Part shown: positions 48,164 through 56,495 of the stretch, in pieces
Layout of the letters: every line of letters starts with the position of its first letter
Position numbering within the stretch: the stretch's first letter is position 1
Origin: Amycolatopsis suaedae
GTDB taxonomy: Bacteria > Actinomycetota > Actinomycetes > Mycobacteriales > Pseudonocardiaceae
DNA length: 64,000 bases
Reading direction: 5' to 3'
Assembly: GCF_004214935.1 (NCBI RefSeq)
Contig: NZ_SFCC01000019.1
Location: 62,001-126,000 of the forward strand
Program-made: the position numbers and the translations under genes
Notes under the pieces: model-generated
What the model was told of the DNA's origin: nothing
Database searches by the model: none
The model's input: the letters and a program-made list of their open reading frames with translations, nothing else

Positions 48164-49681
48164 TCAGAGGAAGCTGACGTTCTGGGCCAGCGTGAGCGTG
48201 CTGGAGTAGTTGACCGTGTTGGTCGCGCGGCGCATGTAGGCGCGCCAGGCGTCCGAGCCGGACTCGCGGCCGCCGCCGGTCTCCTTCTCCCCGCCGAACG
48301 CGCCACCGATCTCCGCGCCGGACGTGCCGATGTTGACGTTGGCGATGCCGCAGTCGGAACCGTCGGCGGCCAGGAACCGCTCGGCCTCCTGCTGGTCGCG
48401 GGTGAACACCGCCGACGACAACCCCTGCGGGACGTCGTTGTGCAGCGCGATGGCCTCGTCGAACGTGTCGTAGGTCAGCACGTACAGGATCGGCGCGAAC
48501 GTCTCCTCCCGCACGATCGCGGTCTGGCCGGGCATGCGCACGATGGCCGGTTCGGCGTAGGCGCCCGCGCCGGTGTCCAGCAGGCCGCCGCCGGCGAGGA
48601 CCTCGCCGCCCTCGGCCTGGGCCTGGGCGATGGCCTCGCGCATGCGCTTGGCCGCGTTCGCCGAGATGAGCGGGCCGACCAGCGTGGTGTCGTCGAAGGG
48701 GTCGCCGATCGGCAGCCTGCGGTACGCGGTGACCAGCGAGTCGAGCAGCTTCCCGGCGACGTCGCGGTGGACGATGAGCCGCCGCAGCGTGGTGCAGCGC
48801 TGCCCGGCGGTCCCCGCGGCGGCGAACACGATGCCCTGCAGTGCCAGGTCGAGGTCGGCCGACGGGGCGACGATGGCGGCGTTGTTGCCGCCCAGCTCCA
48901 GCAGGCAGCGCCCGAACCGCCCGGCCACGCGCGGCCCGACCTCGCGGCCCATCCGGGTGGAACCCGTCGCGCTGATCAACGCCACCCGCGGATCGTCGAC
49001 GAGTTGCTCGCCGACGGCCCGGTCGGCGAGCAGCAGACGGTGCACGTCGTTCGGCGCACCGGTCGCGGCGATCGCGCGGTCCAGTAGGTGGCTCGCGGCC
49101 AGCGAGATGAGCGGCGTCAGCTCGGACGGCTTCCACACCACGGTGTCCCCGCATACCAGCGCGATCGCGGTGTTCCACGACCAGACGGCCGCGGGGAAGT
49201 TGAACGCGGAGATGACGCCGACGACCCCGAGCGGATGCCAGGTCTCGGCGAGCCGGTGGCCGGGGCGTTCGGACGCGATGGTGCGGCCGTAGAGCTGCCG
49301 GGACTGACCGACGGCGAAGTCACAGATGTCGATCATCTCCTGGACCTCGCCGAGCGCCTCGGAGCGGATCTTCCCCGCCTCGATGGTGACCAGGTCCGCG
49401 AGGTCGGACTTGTGCTCCCGCAACAGTTCGCCGAACACCCGGACCAGCTCGCCACGGACCGGCGCCGGTGTGGTCCGCCAGGTGCCGAACGCCTCCGCCG
49501 CGGCCGCGATCGCCGCTTCCGCGTCGGCGGACGTGCTGGCACGCAACGGGAAGAGGTCCTCACCGGTGATCGGGGTACGTGCCCGGACGCCGTCACCGTC
49601 CGGCAGCGTCACCCCGACGCGGTCGAGCGCGGTGCGGGCGCGGTCACGCAGTTCCTGGGTGGTCGGCAGGGTGACGGTCAT
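48164..49681 (-). CDS. ALDH7-type aldehyde dehydrogenase (alpha-aminoadipate semialdehyde / piperideine-6-carboxylate dehydrogenase)
   Basis: 505 aa. Catalytic Cys in GTAGQRCTTLRRLIVH and Glu in LLELGGNNA. The C-terminal block NIGTSGAEIGGAFGGEKETG, then GGRESGSDAWRAYMRR, is the antiquitin (ALDH7A1) signature, so the likely reaction is NAD(P)-dependent oxidation of alpha-aminoadipic semialdehyde (P6C) in lysine breakdown. A DAO-type flavin oxidase gene lies 24 nt upstream in the same direction, which would be a consistent partner acting on an amine or amino acid. Neither lysine 6-aminotransferase nor cephamycin genes are in the window. Confidence 0.9.
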   Translation of the reverse strand: MTVTLPTTQELRDRARTALDRVGVTLPDGDGVRARTPITGEDLFPLRASTSADAEAAIAAAAEAFGTWRTTPAPVRGELVRVFGELLREHKSDLADLVTIEAGKIRSEALGEVQEMIDICDFAVGQSRQLYGRTIASERPGHRLAETWHPLGVVGVISAFNFPAAVWSWNTAIALVCGDTVVWKPSELTPLISLAASHLLDRAIAATGAPNDVHRLLLADRAVGEQLVDDPRVALISATGSTRMGREVGPRVAGRFGRCLLELGGNNAAIVAPSADLDLALQGIVFAAAGTAGQRCTTLRRLIVHRDVAGKLLDSLVTAYRRLPIGDPFDDTTLVGPLISANAAKRMREAIAQAQAEGGEVLAGGGLLDTGAGAYAEPAIVRMPGQTAIVREETFAPILYVLTYDTFDEAIALHNDVPQGLSSAVFTRDQQEAERFLAADGSDCGIANVNIGTSGAEIGGAFGGEKETGGGRESGSDAWRAYMRRATNTVNYSSTLTLAQNVSFL

Positions 49682-49705
49682 GGTGTCCTCTCGGCTTGTG
49701 GTTTC

Positions 49706-50839
49706 TCAGACGATGTGGGCTTCCGGGCGCCCCGCCGAGGTGGCGAACCGCTCGGCGGACAGCGGGCCGACGTCGACCACCGGTGGCCTGCCCAGGTACA
49801 GGTCGCGCACGACCTCGCCGACCGCGGGAGCCTGCAGGAACCCGTGGCCGGAGAACCCGGTGGCGTACAGGAAGTCCCCGGTACGGCCGATGAGCGCGTT
49901 GTGGTCGGGAGTCACCTCGTAGAGGCCGGCCCAGCCGTCGCGCAGCCCGACGTCGAGCAGGCCCGGAGCCCTGGTCCCGATGGCCGCGCCCAGCCGGGGC
50001 AGCCAGTCGTCGGTGTAGCGCAGGTCGAACCCGGGCTCCTGATCGGGATCGGACATGCCCAGCAGCAGGCCGCGACCTTCCCGGTGGAAGTAGAACGACG
50101 TCCCGAAGTCGATGGTGAACGGCACGGCCGGTGGCAGCTCCGGCATGGGTTCGGTGAAGATGATCTGCCGTTTCACCGGCGTCACCGGCAGGTCGACGCC
50201 GGCCAGCTCACCGACGGCACGCGACCATGCCCCGGCGGCACACACCACGGCACCCGCCCGGATCGTGCCACGGTCGGTGATGACGCTGCCCGCGTCGAAA
50301 CCGGTGACCTCGACCCCGCTGAACAGCCGCGCACCGTGCCGTCGCGCCCCGGTGGCGTAGCCGAGGACGACGGACTCCGGCGAGCAGTGTCCGTCGCCGG
50401 GGGAGAAGGCCGCCGCGAGCACCCCCTCGGTGTCCACGAGCGGCGAGAGCCGCTTCGCCTCGGCGGCGTCGATCATGCGGCTGGTGACGCCGAGTTCGTT
50501 CTGCAGCGCGACGTCGGCCTCGAACGCGGCGACGTCCTCCGGCGTGGTGAGCAGGAACAGGTAGCCGACCCGGTGCAGGTCGATCTCCTGCCCGGGATGC
50601 TCGGGGAAGCGGGCGAACGCGGCGAGGCTGCGGGCGCCGAGTTCGATGTTGATCCGGTCGGAGAACTGGGCGCGTACCCCGCCCGCGGCCTTGCAGGTCG
50701 ACCCGGCGCCGAACTCGCCCCTGTCCAGCAGGACCACGTCGCGGATACCGGCCTCGGCCAGGTGGAACGCGATGCTGGTGCCGATCGCGCCGCCGCCGAT
50801 GACGACGACCTCGGCTCCGGCGGGCAGCGTGTTGGTCAT
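49706..50839 (-). CDS. FAD-dependent DAO-family oxidoreductase
   Basis: 377 aa from ATG 50839. N-terminal dinucleotide fold AEVVVIGGGAIGTSIAFHLA, then FGAGSTCKAAGGVRAQFS, the pattern of sarcosine/glycine/proline dehydrogenase-like oxidases; the C-terminal GLYEVTPDHNALIGR and FLYATGFSGHGFLQAPAVGE complete the fold. It oxidises an N-alkyl or secondary amino acid. It is probably the first gene of an operon with the ALDH7 gene. An inverted repeat (50848-50863) lies just upstream of the start. Confidence 0.9.
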   Translation of the reverse strand: MTNTLPAGAEVVVIGGGAIGTSIAFHLAEAGIRDVVLLDRGEFGAGSTCKAAGGVRAQFSDRINIELGARSLAAFARFPEHPGQEIDLHRVGYLFLLTTPEDVAAFEADVALQNELGVTSRMIDAAEAKRLSPLVDTEGVLAAAFSPGDGHCSPESVVLGYATGARRHGARLFSGVEVTGFDAGSVITDRGTIRAGAVVCAAGAWSRAVGELAGVDLPVTPVKRQIIFTEPMPELPPAVPFTIDFGTSFYFHREGRGLLLGMSDPDQEPGFDLRYTDDWLPRLGAAIGTRAPGLLDVGLRDGWAGLYEVTPDHNALIGRTGDFLYATGFSGHGFLQAPAVGEVVRDLYLGRPPVVDVGPLSAERFATSAGRPEAHIV

Positions 50840-50847
50840 GGGCACAT

Positions 50848-50863
50848 GGTCCCGGTCGGGACC
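50848..50863. promoter_or_regulatory. Inverted repeat upstream of the DAO-type gene
   Basis: GGTCCCG-GT-CGGGACC, 7-bp perfect arms, 8 nt upstream of the ATG at 50839. It may be an operator or an mRNA hairpin occluding the ribosome site. Confidence 0.4.
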
Positions 50864-50936
50864 GTTGACGTCCATTCCCGATCGGTGGGCTCGACCGTGC
50901 GGAATCCTCGACGATGCCGAGGGGGTCCGACGACGG

Positions 50937-52169
50937 TCAGTCCCTTCCCGGCTCGATTCCGGCGTCGATTCCCGCGTTCTCGTATTCCTTGACCAGCTCC
51001 ATGTAGTTGCCGCAGACGCTTGCTCTGTCGCACAGGAAATGACTGTCGACGATCACGACGCCGACTTCACTGGGGGATTTCGGGATGGGCGAGCCTTGGC
51101 TGGTCTCCTGTATGAGCTTGCTCAGCTTGCGTTCGGTGTCCTGGGCGATCCCGTTTTGGTTGTTCACGTCGATCATGTCGAATAGTTCGTTGCCGGCCCG
51201 GTCGAAAGCGTCGATCAGTGGGTTCACAATTTCGAACCAGTGGGCGCGATTGGCGCTCCCCAGGCCCGGTGGTGCGCGTAGCCAGTCAGCTCGTTCCACT
51301 TCGACCGAACCCTGGAATTCCTCGATTATTTCACCGGCAATCAGTGAAGTGATTGTACCGACGATTGTGGCGCCGACGGCCCCTGTGGTCGCGGTGAGCG
51401 GCAGGGCGAGCAGGCTGCCGAGCACCGCGTTGGCGATATCCCATCCGGAGATGTCGATGGCCAGCCCGCCTTCGTCGATCGCGGCGAATATCTCGGTCGT
51501 GCGCTGCATCAACGACTTGACTTTGTTCCTGCTGCCCTCGAAGCACCCTCGGTAACGGCCCAGTGCCTCGGCGAGCAGGATGGCTTGGTTCTCGAGTCGC
51601 TCCGCGTGTATGACGATGCTTCGCTGGTAATACAGGCAGGTGGCGTGACGTGGATCTTCCCCGCCCAGCCCCGGTATGACCTCCATGGCCGCACGAAACT
51701 TGCAGAAACTCATGTCATGGTCGTACAGAAGCGATTTACCGCTTGATATTCGCAGGTGTGACTTGCACAGTTCGCCGTCGGTCAATGCGCGAAATGCGTC
51801 GCCCATCGTGCTGTGTTCATGCCACAACATGCCGCAAAACGCGTGTATGGCGTGAAACAGCGATGGAACCTTCAGGTCCTGGAGGACAGAGCGTAGTTCC
51901 CATCTCGCCGCTTCGCCATGGGTTTGAGAGATGTTGTGGAAGTGATCCAGTTCTGCCTCGTTGCGTTTTCTGGTTGAATCGTAGTAGAAGCCACAACCTT
52001 CCTGGCCGCCGCATACGTAACGACGAGGTCCGTCATGGTCGCTCGGGTTGAGAAGATAGTTGATCCAGCACGCGAAGTCGTGGACAGTGTTCCGGACATC
52101 CTTGTCAATGTATTCACTGTCCCACCCCGGGACCGGTTTGTCGGTGTACGGGGCCGGCGCGCGGGTCAT
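50937..52169 (-). CDS. Unknown 410-aa protein, possible effector partner of the preceding small helical protein
   Basis: I do not recognise a family. The N-terminal part is Cys/His-rich (RRYVCGGQEGCGFYYDS, AELDHFHNISQTHGE, HAFCGMLWHEHS), which could bind a metal. A long helical middle leads to a Gly/Ala/Thr/Ile-rich hydrophobic stretch (about 245-285, LGSLLALPLTATTGAVGATI) like a membrane-inserting or glycine-zipper segment, and the C-terminus has a two-Cys loop (CDRASVCGNY). Codon use is markedly less GC-biased than in neighbours, suggesting recent transfer. The ATG lies 3 nt after the stop of the 124-aa gene, so the two are co-translated. An ESX-type substrate or toxin pair is one interpretation, not shown. 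Confidence 0.7.
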   Translation of the reverse strand: MTRAPAPYTDKPVPGWDSEYIDKDVRNTVHDFACWINYLLNPSDHDGPRRYVCGGQEGCGFYYDSTRKRNEAELDHFHNISQTHGEAARWELRSVLQDLKVPSLFHAIHAFCGMLWHEHSTMGDAFRALTDGELCKSHLRISSGKSLLYDHDMSFCKFRAAMEVIPGLGGEDPRHATCLYYQRSIVIHAERLENQAILLAEALGRYRGCFEGSRNKVKSLMQRTTEIFAAIDEGGLAIDISGWDIANAVLGSLLALPLTATTGAVGATIVGTITSLIAGEIIEEFQGSVEVERADWLRAPPGLGSANRAHWFEIVNPLIDAFDRAGNELFDMIDVNNQNGIAQDTERKLSKLIQETSQGSPIPKSPSEVGVVIVDSHFLCDRASVCGNYMELVKEYENAGIDAGIEPGRD

Positions 52170-52172
52170 CGG

Positions 52173-52547
52173 TCACCGTCCGCCAAGGACTTTGCGATGG
52201 TCGCAAGTTTGCTCGCACCTTTCCTCGTCCGCGGCTCGCAAGTTGTTCGCGAACTGGGCGAGTCCGTTGAGGTAGCGATCGAACGAGTCAACGAGTTCTT
52301 TCTGCTCGGCCATTTGTTCCGCGATTTTGCCGGCCAGCCACGCCAGGAACTGTCGACTGGCGTCAGGGAGCCGACCGGTTCCACCGTTGCCGCCGAACCA
52401 CTGGTCATCGGGGCTGCTGACGAGTTTGTGTGCGGCCCCGTAGCTGCCAAGCTGGTCGCTGAATCCATCAAGCGTGCTGGACTTGTGGTCCTGAATCCCC
52501 TTGAGCAGTTCTTCTGGGTTGACGTGAATATTGACCCGGTTCGACAT
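52173..52547 (-). CDS. Small helical protein, WXG100/ESX-like size and layout, unknown
   Basis: 124 aa. It begins MSNRVNIHVNPEELLKGIQD and has two predicted helical stretches joined by a short turn containing DQWFGGNGG; the second helix is FLAWLAGKIAEQMAEQKELV, DSFDRYLNGLAQFANNLR. A helix-turn-helix layout of about 100 residues with W and G at the turn is reminiscent of WXG100 proteins, but the exact W-x-G triplet is absent. There is no signal peptide. GC content is lower than in the surroundings, as for the downstream gene, and the two form a transcription unit with no other gene. Confidence 0.7.
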   Translation of the reverse strand: MSNRVNIHVNPEELLKGIQDHKSSTLDGFSDQLGSYGAAHKLVSSPDDQWFGGNGGTGRLPDASRQFLAWLAGKIAEQMAEQKELVDSFDRYLNGLAQFANNLRAADEERCEQTCDHRKVLGGR

Positions 52548-52618
52548 GTGGCCCCCCGCTTCGTGTATTGGCGCCGCACGAGGCTAGGCGCTACACATTG
52601 AGGGAATCTTGAAGTTGA

Positions 52619-54043
52619 TCAAGCCTCGGAGAGCCGCAGGTGCCGCAGTGCGCGCTCGGCGGCCTTCGCGCCGCACATGCCGTGTGCGCCCGGCCCCGGC
52701 GGGGTCGCCGCCGAGCACAGGAAGTGGCCAGGCAGCCCGGTGTCGTAGGGCTGCGTCGTGGCCCGCGGGCCGAGCACGAGCTGGCGGACGTCCTTGGCCC
52801 CGGTGAGGATGTTGCCGCCGACGTAGTTGGCGTTGTACCCGGCGAATCCCTGCGTGGTGCGGGTCGAGGTGCCGACGATCCGGTCCCGGAACCCGGGCGC
52901 GAAGCGTTCCAGCTGGGCGATGATCGCCTCGGTGGCGTCGCCGGTGTAGCCGTGCGGGACGTGCGCGTACGTCCACACCGGGTGGACCTCGCCAGCCGAC
53001 CGGCCCGGGTCGGCCAGGTACTGCTGCCCGGCCAGCACGAAGGGCCGTTCGGGCATCCGGCCGCGGTGGATCTCCCGTTCGGTGAAGGCGATCTCGGCGA
53101 GCGAACCGCCGACGTGCACGGTCCCCGCCCGCCTGGCCGCCTCCGCCGTCCACGGCACGCCGCCCTCGACGGCGAAGTCGACCTTGAACGCACCGGGGCC
53201 GTAGCGGAAGCGCCGGTAGGCCCGGGCGACCCGGGCGGGCAGGCGGTCGCCGAGGATGTCCGCGACGGCGGTCGGCGTGAGGTCGTACAGCGTCACGTCG
53301 GCGGCCGGGAGGTCGCTCGCCGACCGCACCCGCACGCCGGTCTCCACCGTGCCGCCCAGCTCGGTCAGCAATGCCGCCATGGCGTCGGCGATGCGTTGTG
53401 ATCCGCCCTCGGCGACCGCCCAGCCGTACCGGTGCCCCGCGGTGAGGATGCCGAGCCCGATGCTGGAGCTGAACGGTTTCTCCAGCGGATGGAAGGCATG
53501 CGCGGCCACGCCGCCGAACAGTGCCCGTGCCTGCTCGGTGGCGAACAGCCTGGCGACGAGCGTCGCCGGGGCGAGGGCGGGCAGTCCGAACCGCGCCAGC
53601 CGCAGAGGGTGGCGCGGAAACCGCAGCAGCGGGCCGAGGATGTCCTCGGCGAGCAGGTCGTAACCGGCGGCCGGGTGGCCGAACAGCCGTTCCCAGCGCC
53701 GCCCGTCCACACCCAGCCCGGCGGCGGTTTCGGCGACGGACCGGTGCAGCACGCCCGCGCTGCCGTCGTCGAGCGGGTGGGCGCAGTCGATCTCCGGCAG
53801 CCGCCACCGCAGGCCGTACCGGTCGAGCCCGAGCCCGGCGAGGAACGGCGAGCCGACGGCCATCGGGTGCACGGCCGAGCAGTGGTCGTGCAGCAGCCCC
53901 GGGACGATGGCCTCGCCGGAGCGGGTGCCGCCGCCGATCCGGCCGGCGGCTTCGAGGACGGTCACGCCGACACCGGCCTGCGCCAGCCTGATCGCCGCTG
54001 CGAGCCCGTTCGGCCCGCTGCCGACCACGATCGCGGAGTTCAT
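52619..54043 (-). CDS. Phytoene-desaturase/CrtI-like FAD oxidoreductase (RetSat/PYROXD2 type)
   Basis: 474 aa from ATG 54043. N-terminal FAD motif AIVVGSGPNGLAAAIRLAQA, then VLEAAGRIGGGTRS; the C-terminal PGPGAHGMCGAKAAERALR is the usual CrtI-type end. The middle (HDHCSAVHPMAVGSPFLAGL, EGGSQRIADAMAALLTELGG) matches the PYROXD2-like branch common in actinomycetes. The substrate is unlikely to be phytoene because no carotenoid genes are near. The protein is presumably cytoplasmic or membrane-associated. It is followed, on the same strand, by the lower-GC pair. Confidence 0.88.
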   Translation of the reverse strand: MNSAIVVGSGPNGLAAAIRLAQAGVGVTVLEAAGRIGGGTRSGEAIVPGLLHDHCSAVHPMAVGSPFLAGLGLDRYGLRWRLPEIDCAHPLDDGSAGVLHRSVAETAAGLGVDGRRWERLFGHPAAGYDLLAEDILGPLLRFPRHPLRLARFGLPALAPATLVARLFATEQARALFGGVAAHAFHPLEKPFSSSIGLGILTAGHRYGWAVAEGGSQRIADAMAALLTELGGTVETGVRVRSASDLPAADVTLYDLTPTAVADILGDRLPARVARAYRRFRYGPGAFKVDFAVEGGVPWTAEAARRAGTVHVGGSLAEIAFTEREIHRGRMPERPFVLAGQQYLADPGRSAGEVHPVWTYAHVPHGYTGDATEAIIAQLERFAPGFRDRIVGTSTRTTQGFAGYNANYVGGNILTGAKDVRQLVLGPRATTQPYDTGLPGHFLCSAATPPGPGAHGMCGAKAAERALRHLRLSEA

Positions 54044-54081
54044 CGGCCGAACGGTAGCCGCTCGTCCCGGGGCGTGCCCCG

Positions 54082-54888
54082 TCAGGTGATCTCGCCGGCC
54101 CTGTCGTTGCGGGCGACCGACGACCAGGCGTCGTCGCCGCAGAGCTCGCAGGACGGCCCGAAGAAGACCGGCTTCGCCCGCTGGTCGCCGGTCAGCCAGT
54201 ACCGCAGCCACGCGGTGACCGCACCGAGCAGCCGCACCCGCGTGTCCCCGGCCAGGAAATGACCCGCACCGCGTACCTCGCCGAACACGGCGGGGACCTG
54301 ATCGGCCTGCCCGTAGCGGGCACGCACGTAGAACGAGGGCACGATGAGGTCGACCTGACCCGCGGCGAAGAACGCGGGACCGTGCAGCGCGCCCACCTGT
54401 CCCTGCGGACCTGGCTGGATGGGCACCGTGGTGTCGACGATCGGATCGGCCCCCGCCGCGATGGCGCCGCCACCGCCCTGCGAGTGGCCTGCCGCCCCGA
54501 TCTTCGTCTCGTCGATCCTGCCGTGGAAGACGCTGCCCGGCCGCTTGTCCTCGTCGATCAGGAACCGGGCACCGGCCAGCATCTCGCGGCCGCTACCCGA
54601 TTGGGTGGTGTTGGCGGCCGCCACGACGAACCCCCAGGACGCGATGTGCCGCAGCACGGCGTCGTACGGCTCGGGCGTGGCGCCGGTTCCGTTGCCCCAG
54701 ATCAGCACCGGCATCGGGCCGGGCGCGTCGGTGGGGTAGTAGAGCGTGTGGTCGGGCCCGCCCCGCTCGACGGTGACCGCGTGCGGCCCGGCCTGTTCGT
54801 AGTGGCGGGCCGGTGCGGCCGACGCCGGTGCCGGCGCCAGCAGGCCGACGACGAGCGTGGCGGCGACGACCGCTCGGGTGAGTGTCAT
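54082..54888 (-). CDS. Secreted alpha/beta hydrolase (cutinase/PET-hydrolase-like)
   Basis: 268 aa; ATG 54888 follows GAAAGG. Signal peptide LTRAVVAATLVVGLLAPAPA, cut near ASAAPA. The catalytic triad is visible: Ser in GAAGHSQGGGGAIA, Asp probably in AAGQVDLIVPSFY, and His in VRGAGHFLAGD. The C-terminal CELCGDDAW gives a potential disulphide. The layout recalls actinomycete lipase/cutinase-type polyester hydrolases, which carry GHSMGGGG, but the substrate is not certain. It lies downstream of the two subtilase genes beyond a strong hairpin. Confidence 0.85.
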   Translation of the reverse strand: MTLTRAVVAATLVVGLLAPAPASAAPARHYEQAGPHAVTVERGGPDHTLYYPTDAPGPMPVLIWGNGTGATPEPYDAVLRHIASWGFVVAAANTTQSGSGREMLAGARFLIDEDKRPGSVFHGRIDETKIGAAGHSQGGGGAIAAGADPIVDTTVPIQPGPQGQVGALHGPAFFAAGQVDLIVPSFYVRARYGQADQVPAVFGEVRGAGHFLAGDTRVRLLGAVTAWLRYWLTGDQRAKPVFFGPSCELCGDDAWSSVARNDRAGEIT

Positions 54889-54907
54889 GAGGTGCCTTTC
54901 CATGGGA

Positions 54908-54944
54908 AGCCTGGTGGGCCGCTGCCCCAGCGGCCCACCAGGCT
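54908..54944 (-). terminator. 17-bp perfect stem terminator after the subtilase gene
   Basis: AGCCTGGTGGGCCGCTG pairs perfectly with CAGCGGCCCACCAGGCT across a 3-nt loop CCC. It starts 10 nt beyond the stop of the protease at 54954 and precedes the hydrolase start, so it should separate the protease operon from the hydrolase gene. Confidence 0.85.
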
Positions 54945-54953
54945 GGAGTGCGG

Positions 54954-56477
54954 TCAGAACGTGATGGCGAAGCCCTCGATCGTGCCCGTGTCGAAGCGGT
55001 ACACGTCGCGGACGCTCAGCTTCCAGGTGCCGTTGGCGTTCTCCGCCGACGCGTCGACGGTGAACGTCTGGTGCACGCCACCGGCCGAACCGACACCGCC
55101 GGAGTCCTTCAGCCGGTAGGACCTGCCGCTGGGCCCGACGAGGTCGATCACCAGATCGGCGGTGTAGCCGTGGCTGATGTCCACCTTCACCGGCAGCCGC
55201 GCGGATACCGTGCCGGGGCACGAGTCCTGCGTCACCGACGTGGTCACCGCGTCACCCGCGTCGGGAATGGCGACCGGCGTGTTGTTGGACTTCACGCCGC
55301 ACTGGCCCGGGCCGCCGCCACCGATGAACGACACGTTCAGCAGCTTGTTCGGCGACCCGCTGCCGACGTTGCGGATGACCCCGTCGGTCGCGTTGCTCAC
55401 CAGCGCGTCGCGCACCTGCTGCGGGGTGGCACCCGGGTTGGCCGCGAGGTACATCGCCGCCGCGCCGCCGACGTGCGGAGCCGCCATCGACGTGCCGGTC
55501 ATGTTCGTCGAGCCGCCACCGGTGCCCTTGCTGAGCGAGGTCACGTTCTCGCCCGGCGCGAACAGGTCGACGCAGCTCCCGATGTTCGACCCGAAGTAGC
55601 GGTTGTCCGACGAGTTGGTGCCACCGACGGTGATCACCTCCGGCACCCGGGCCGGGCTGGTGTTGCACGCGTCGCTGGAGGCGTTGCCCGCCGCCACCGT
55701 GTACACGACACCGGAGGCGACCGACGCCTTCACCGCGTCGTCCCCGACGCCGGGGGCGTCCATGGTCAGGCTCATGTTCGCCACCGCCGGCTTGCGTGCG
55801 TTGGCGGTGACCCATTCGACGGCGTCGATGATGCCCGAGTCGGGCCCGGTGTTGTCGCAGCCGAGGACCTTCAGGCCGACAATCTTGACCTTCTTCGCCA
55901 CGCCGTAGGTCTTGCTGCCCAGGGTCCCCGCCGTGTGGCTGCCGTGCCCGTGGCAGTCGGAACCGTTGCCGCCCATGAAGTCCTTGCCGACGCTGGCCCT
56001 TCCCTCGTACTCCGGGTTACCGGGGTCGATGCCGCTGTCGAGGTCGTAGACGGTCACGCCCTCACCGGTGTTGTTGTAGGTGTAGGTGCGGTCCAGCGGC
56101 AGCGCCTTCTGGTCGACGCGGTCCAGTCCCCAGGTCGCGCCCTGCTGGGTGTCGGCGCCGCGTGCGGTGCCGTCCTCGTGAACCGACTTCACGGCCGGGT
56201 CTGCCGCCAGCCTCCGGGCTTCCCGCTCGGTCATGCCGCGTACGGAGAATCCGCGCAGGGTCACGCTGTAGGTCGACCGCAGCTCGCCGCCGTACCGTTC
56301 CGCCAGGGCACCCGCCTGCGCGCTGACGGCGTTGTCGCGCAGGACGACGATGTACTGGTCGCCGTAGTGCTCCCTGGCCTTGACGACCGTGCCCTCGGGT
56401 TGTGCCGCCGACGCCAGCCCGGTGCCGAGTGCCACCAGCCCGAGCGTCAGTAGTAGTGCCTTTCCCTTGCTACGCAT
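54954..56477 (-). CDS. Secreted subtilase (S8) with I9 propeptide and C-terminal P-domain
   Basis: 507 aa; ATG 56477 follows GAGGTAA. Signal peptide (1-26, LLLTLGLVALGTGLASAA), inhibitor I9 propeptide (about 40-105, YIVVLRDNAVSAQAGALAE), then the S8 domain with Asp147 (YDLDSGI), His178 (HGHGSHTAG) and Ser330 (GTSMAAPHV). The C-terminal ~115 residues form a proprotein-convertase P-domain (VKVDISHGYTADLVIDLVGP, then ANGTWKLSVRDVYRFDTG). The Asp motif reads YDLDSG rather than the usual xxVxDTG. It is a mature extracellular protease, 18 nt downstream of the bifunctional protease gene and apparently in one operon with it. Confidence 0.93.
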   Translation of the reverse strand: MRSKGKALLLTLGLVALGTGLASAAQPEGTVVKAREHYGDQYIVVLRDNAVSAQAGALAERYGGELRSTYSVTLRGFSVRGMTEREARRLAADPAVKSVHEDGTARGADTQQGATWGLDRVDQKALPLDRTYTYNNTGEGVTVYDLDSGIDPGNPEYEGRASVGKDFMGGNGSDCHGHGSHTAGTLGSKTYGVAKKVKIVGLKVLGCDNTGPDSGIIDAVEWVTANARKPAVANMSLTMDAPGVGDDAVKASVASGVVYTVAAGNASSDACNTSPARVPEVITVGGTNSSDNRYFGSNIGSCVDLFAPGENVTSLSKGTGGGSTNMTGTSMAAPHVGGAAAMYLAANPGATPQQVRDALVSNATDGVIRNVGSGSPNKLLNVSFIGGGGPGQCGVKSNNTPVAIPDAGDAVTTSVTQDSCPGTVSARLPVKVDISHGYTADLVIDLVGPSGRSYRLKDSGGVGSAGGVHQTFTVDASAENANGTWKLSVRDVYRFDTGTIEGFAITF

Positions 56478-56495
56478 GAACAATTACCTCGCTGA

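Noticed and set aside
48164..49681. Cephamycin-type pcd gene as part of a beta-lactam cluster
   Set aside because: The enzyme family fits, but no ACV synthetase, isopenicillin N synthase or lysine aminotransferase gene is nearby.
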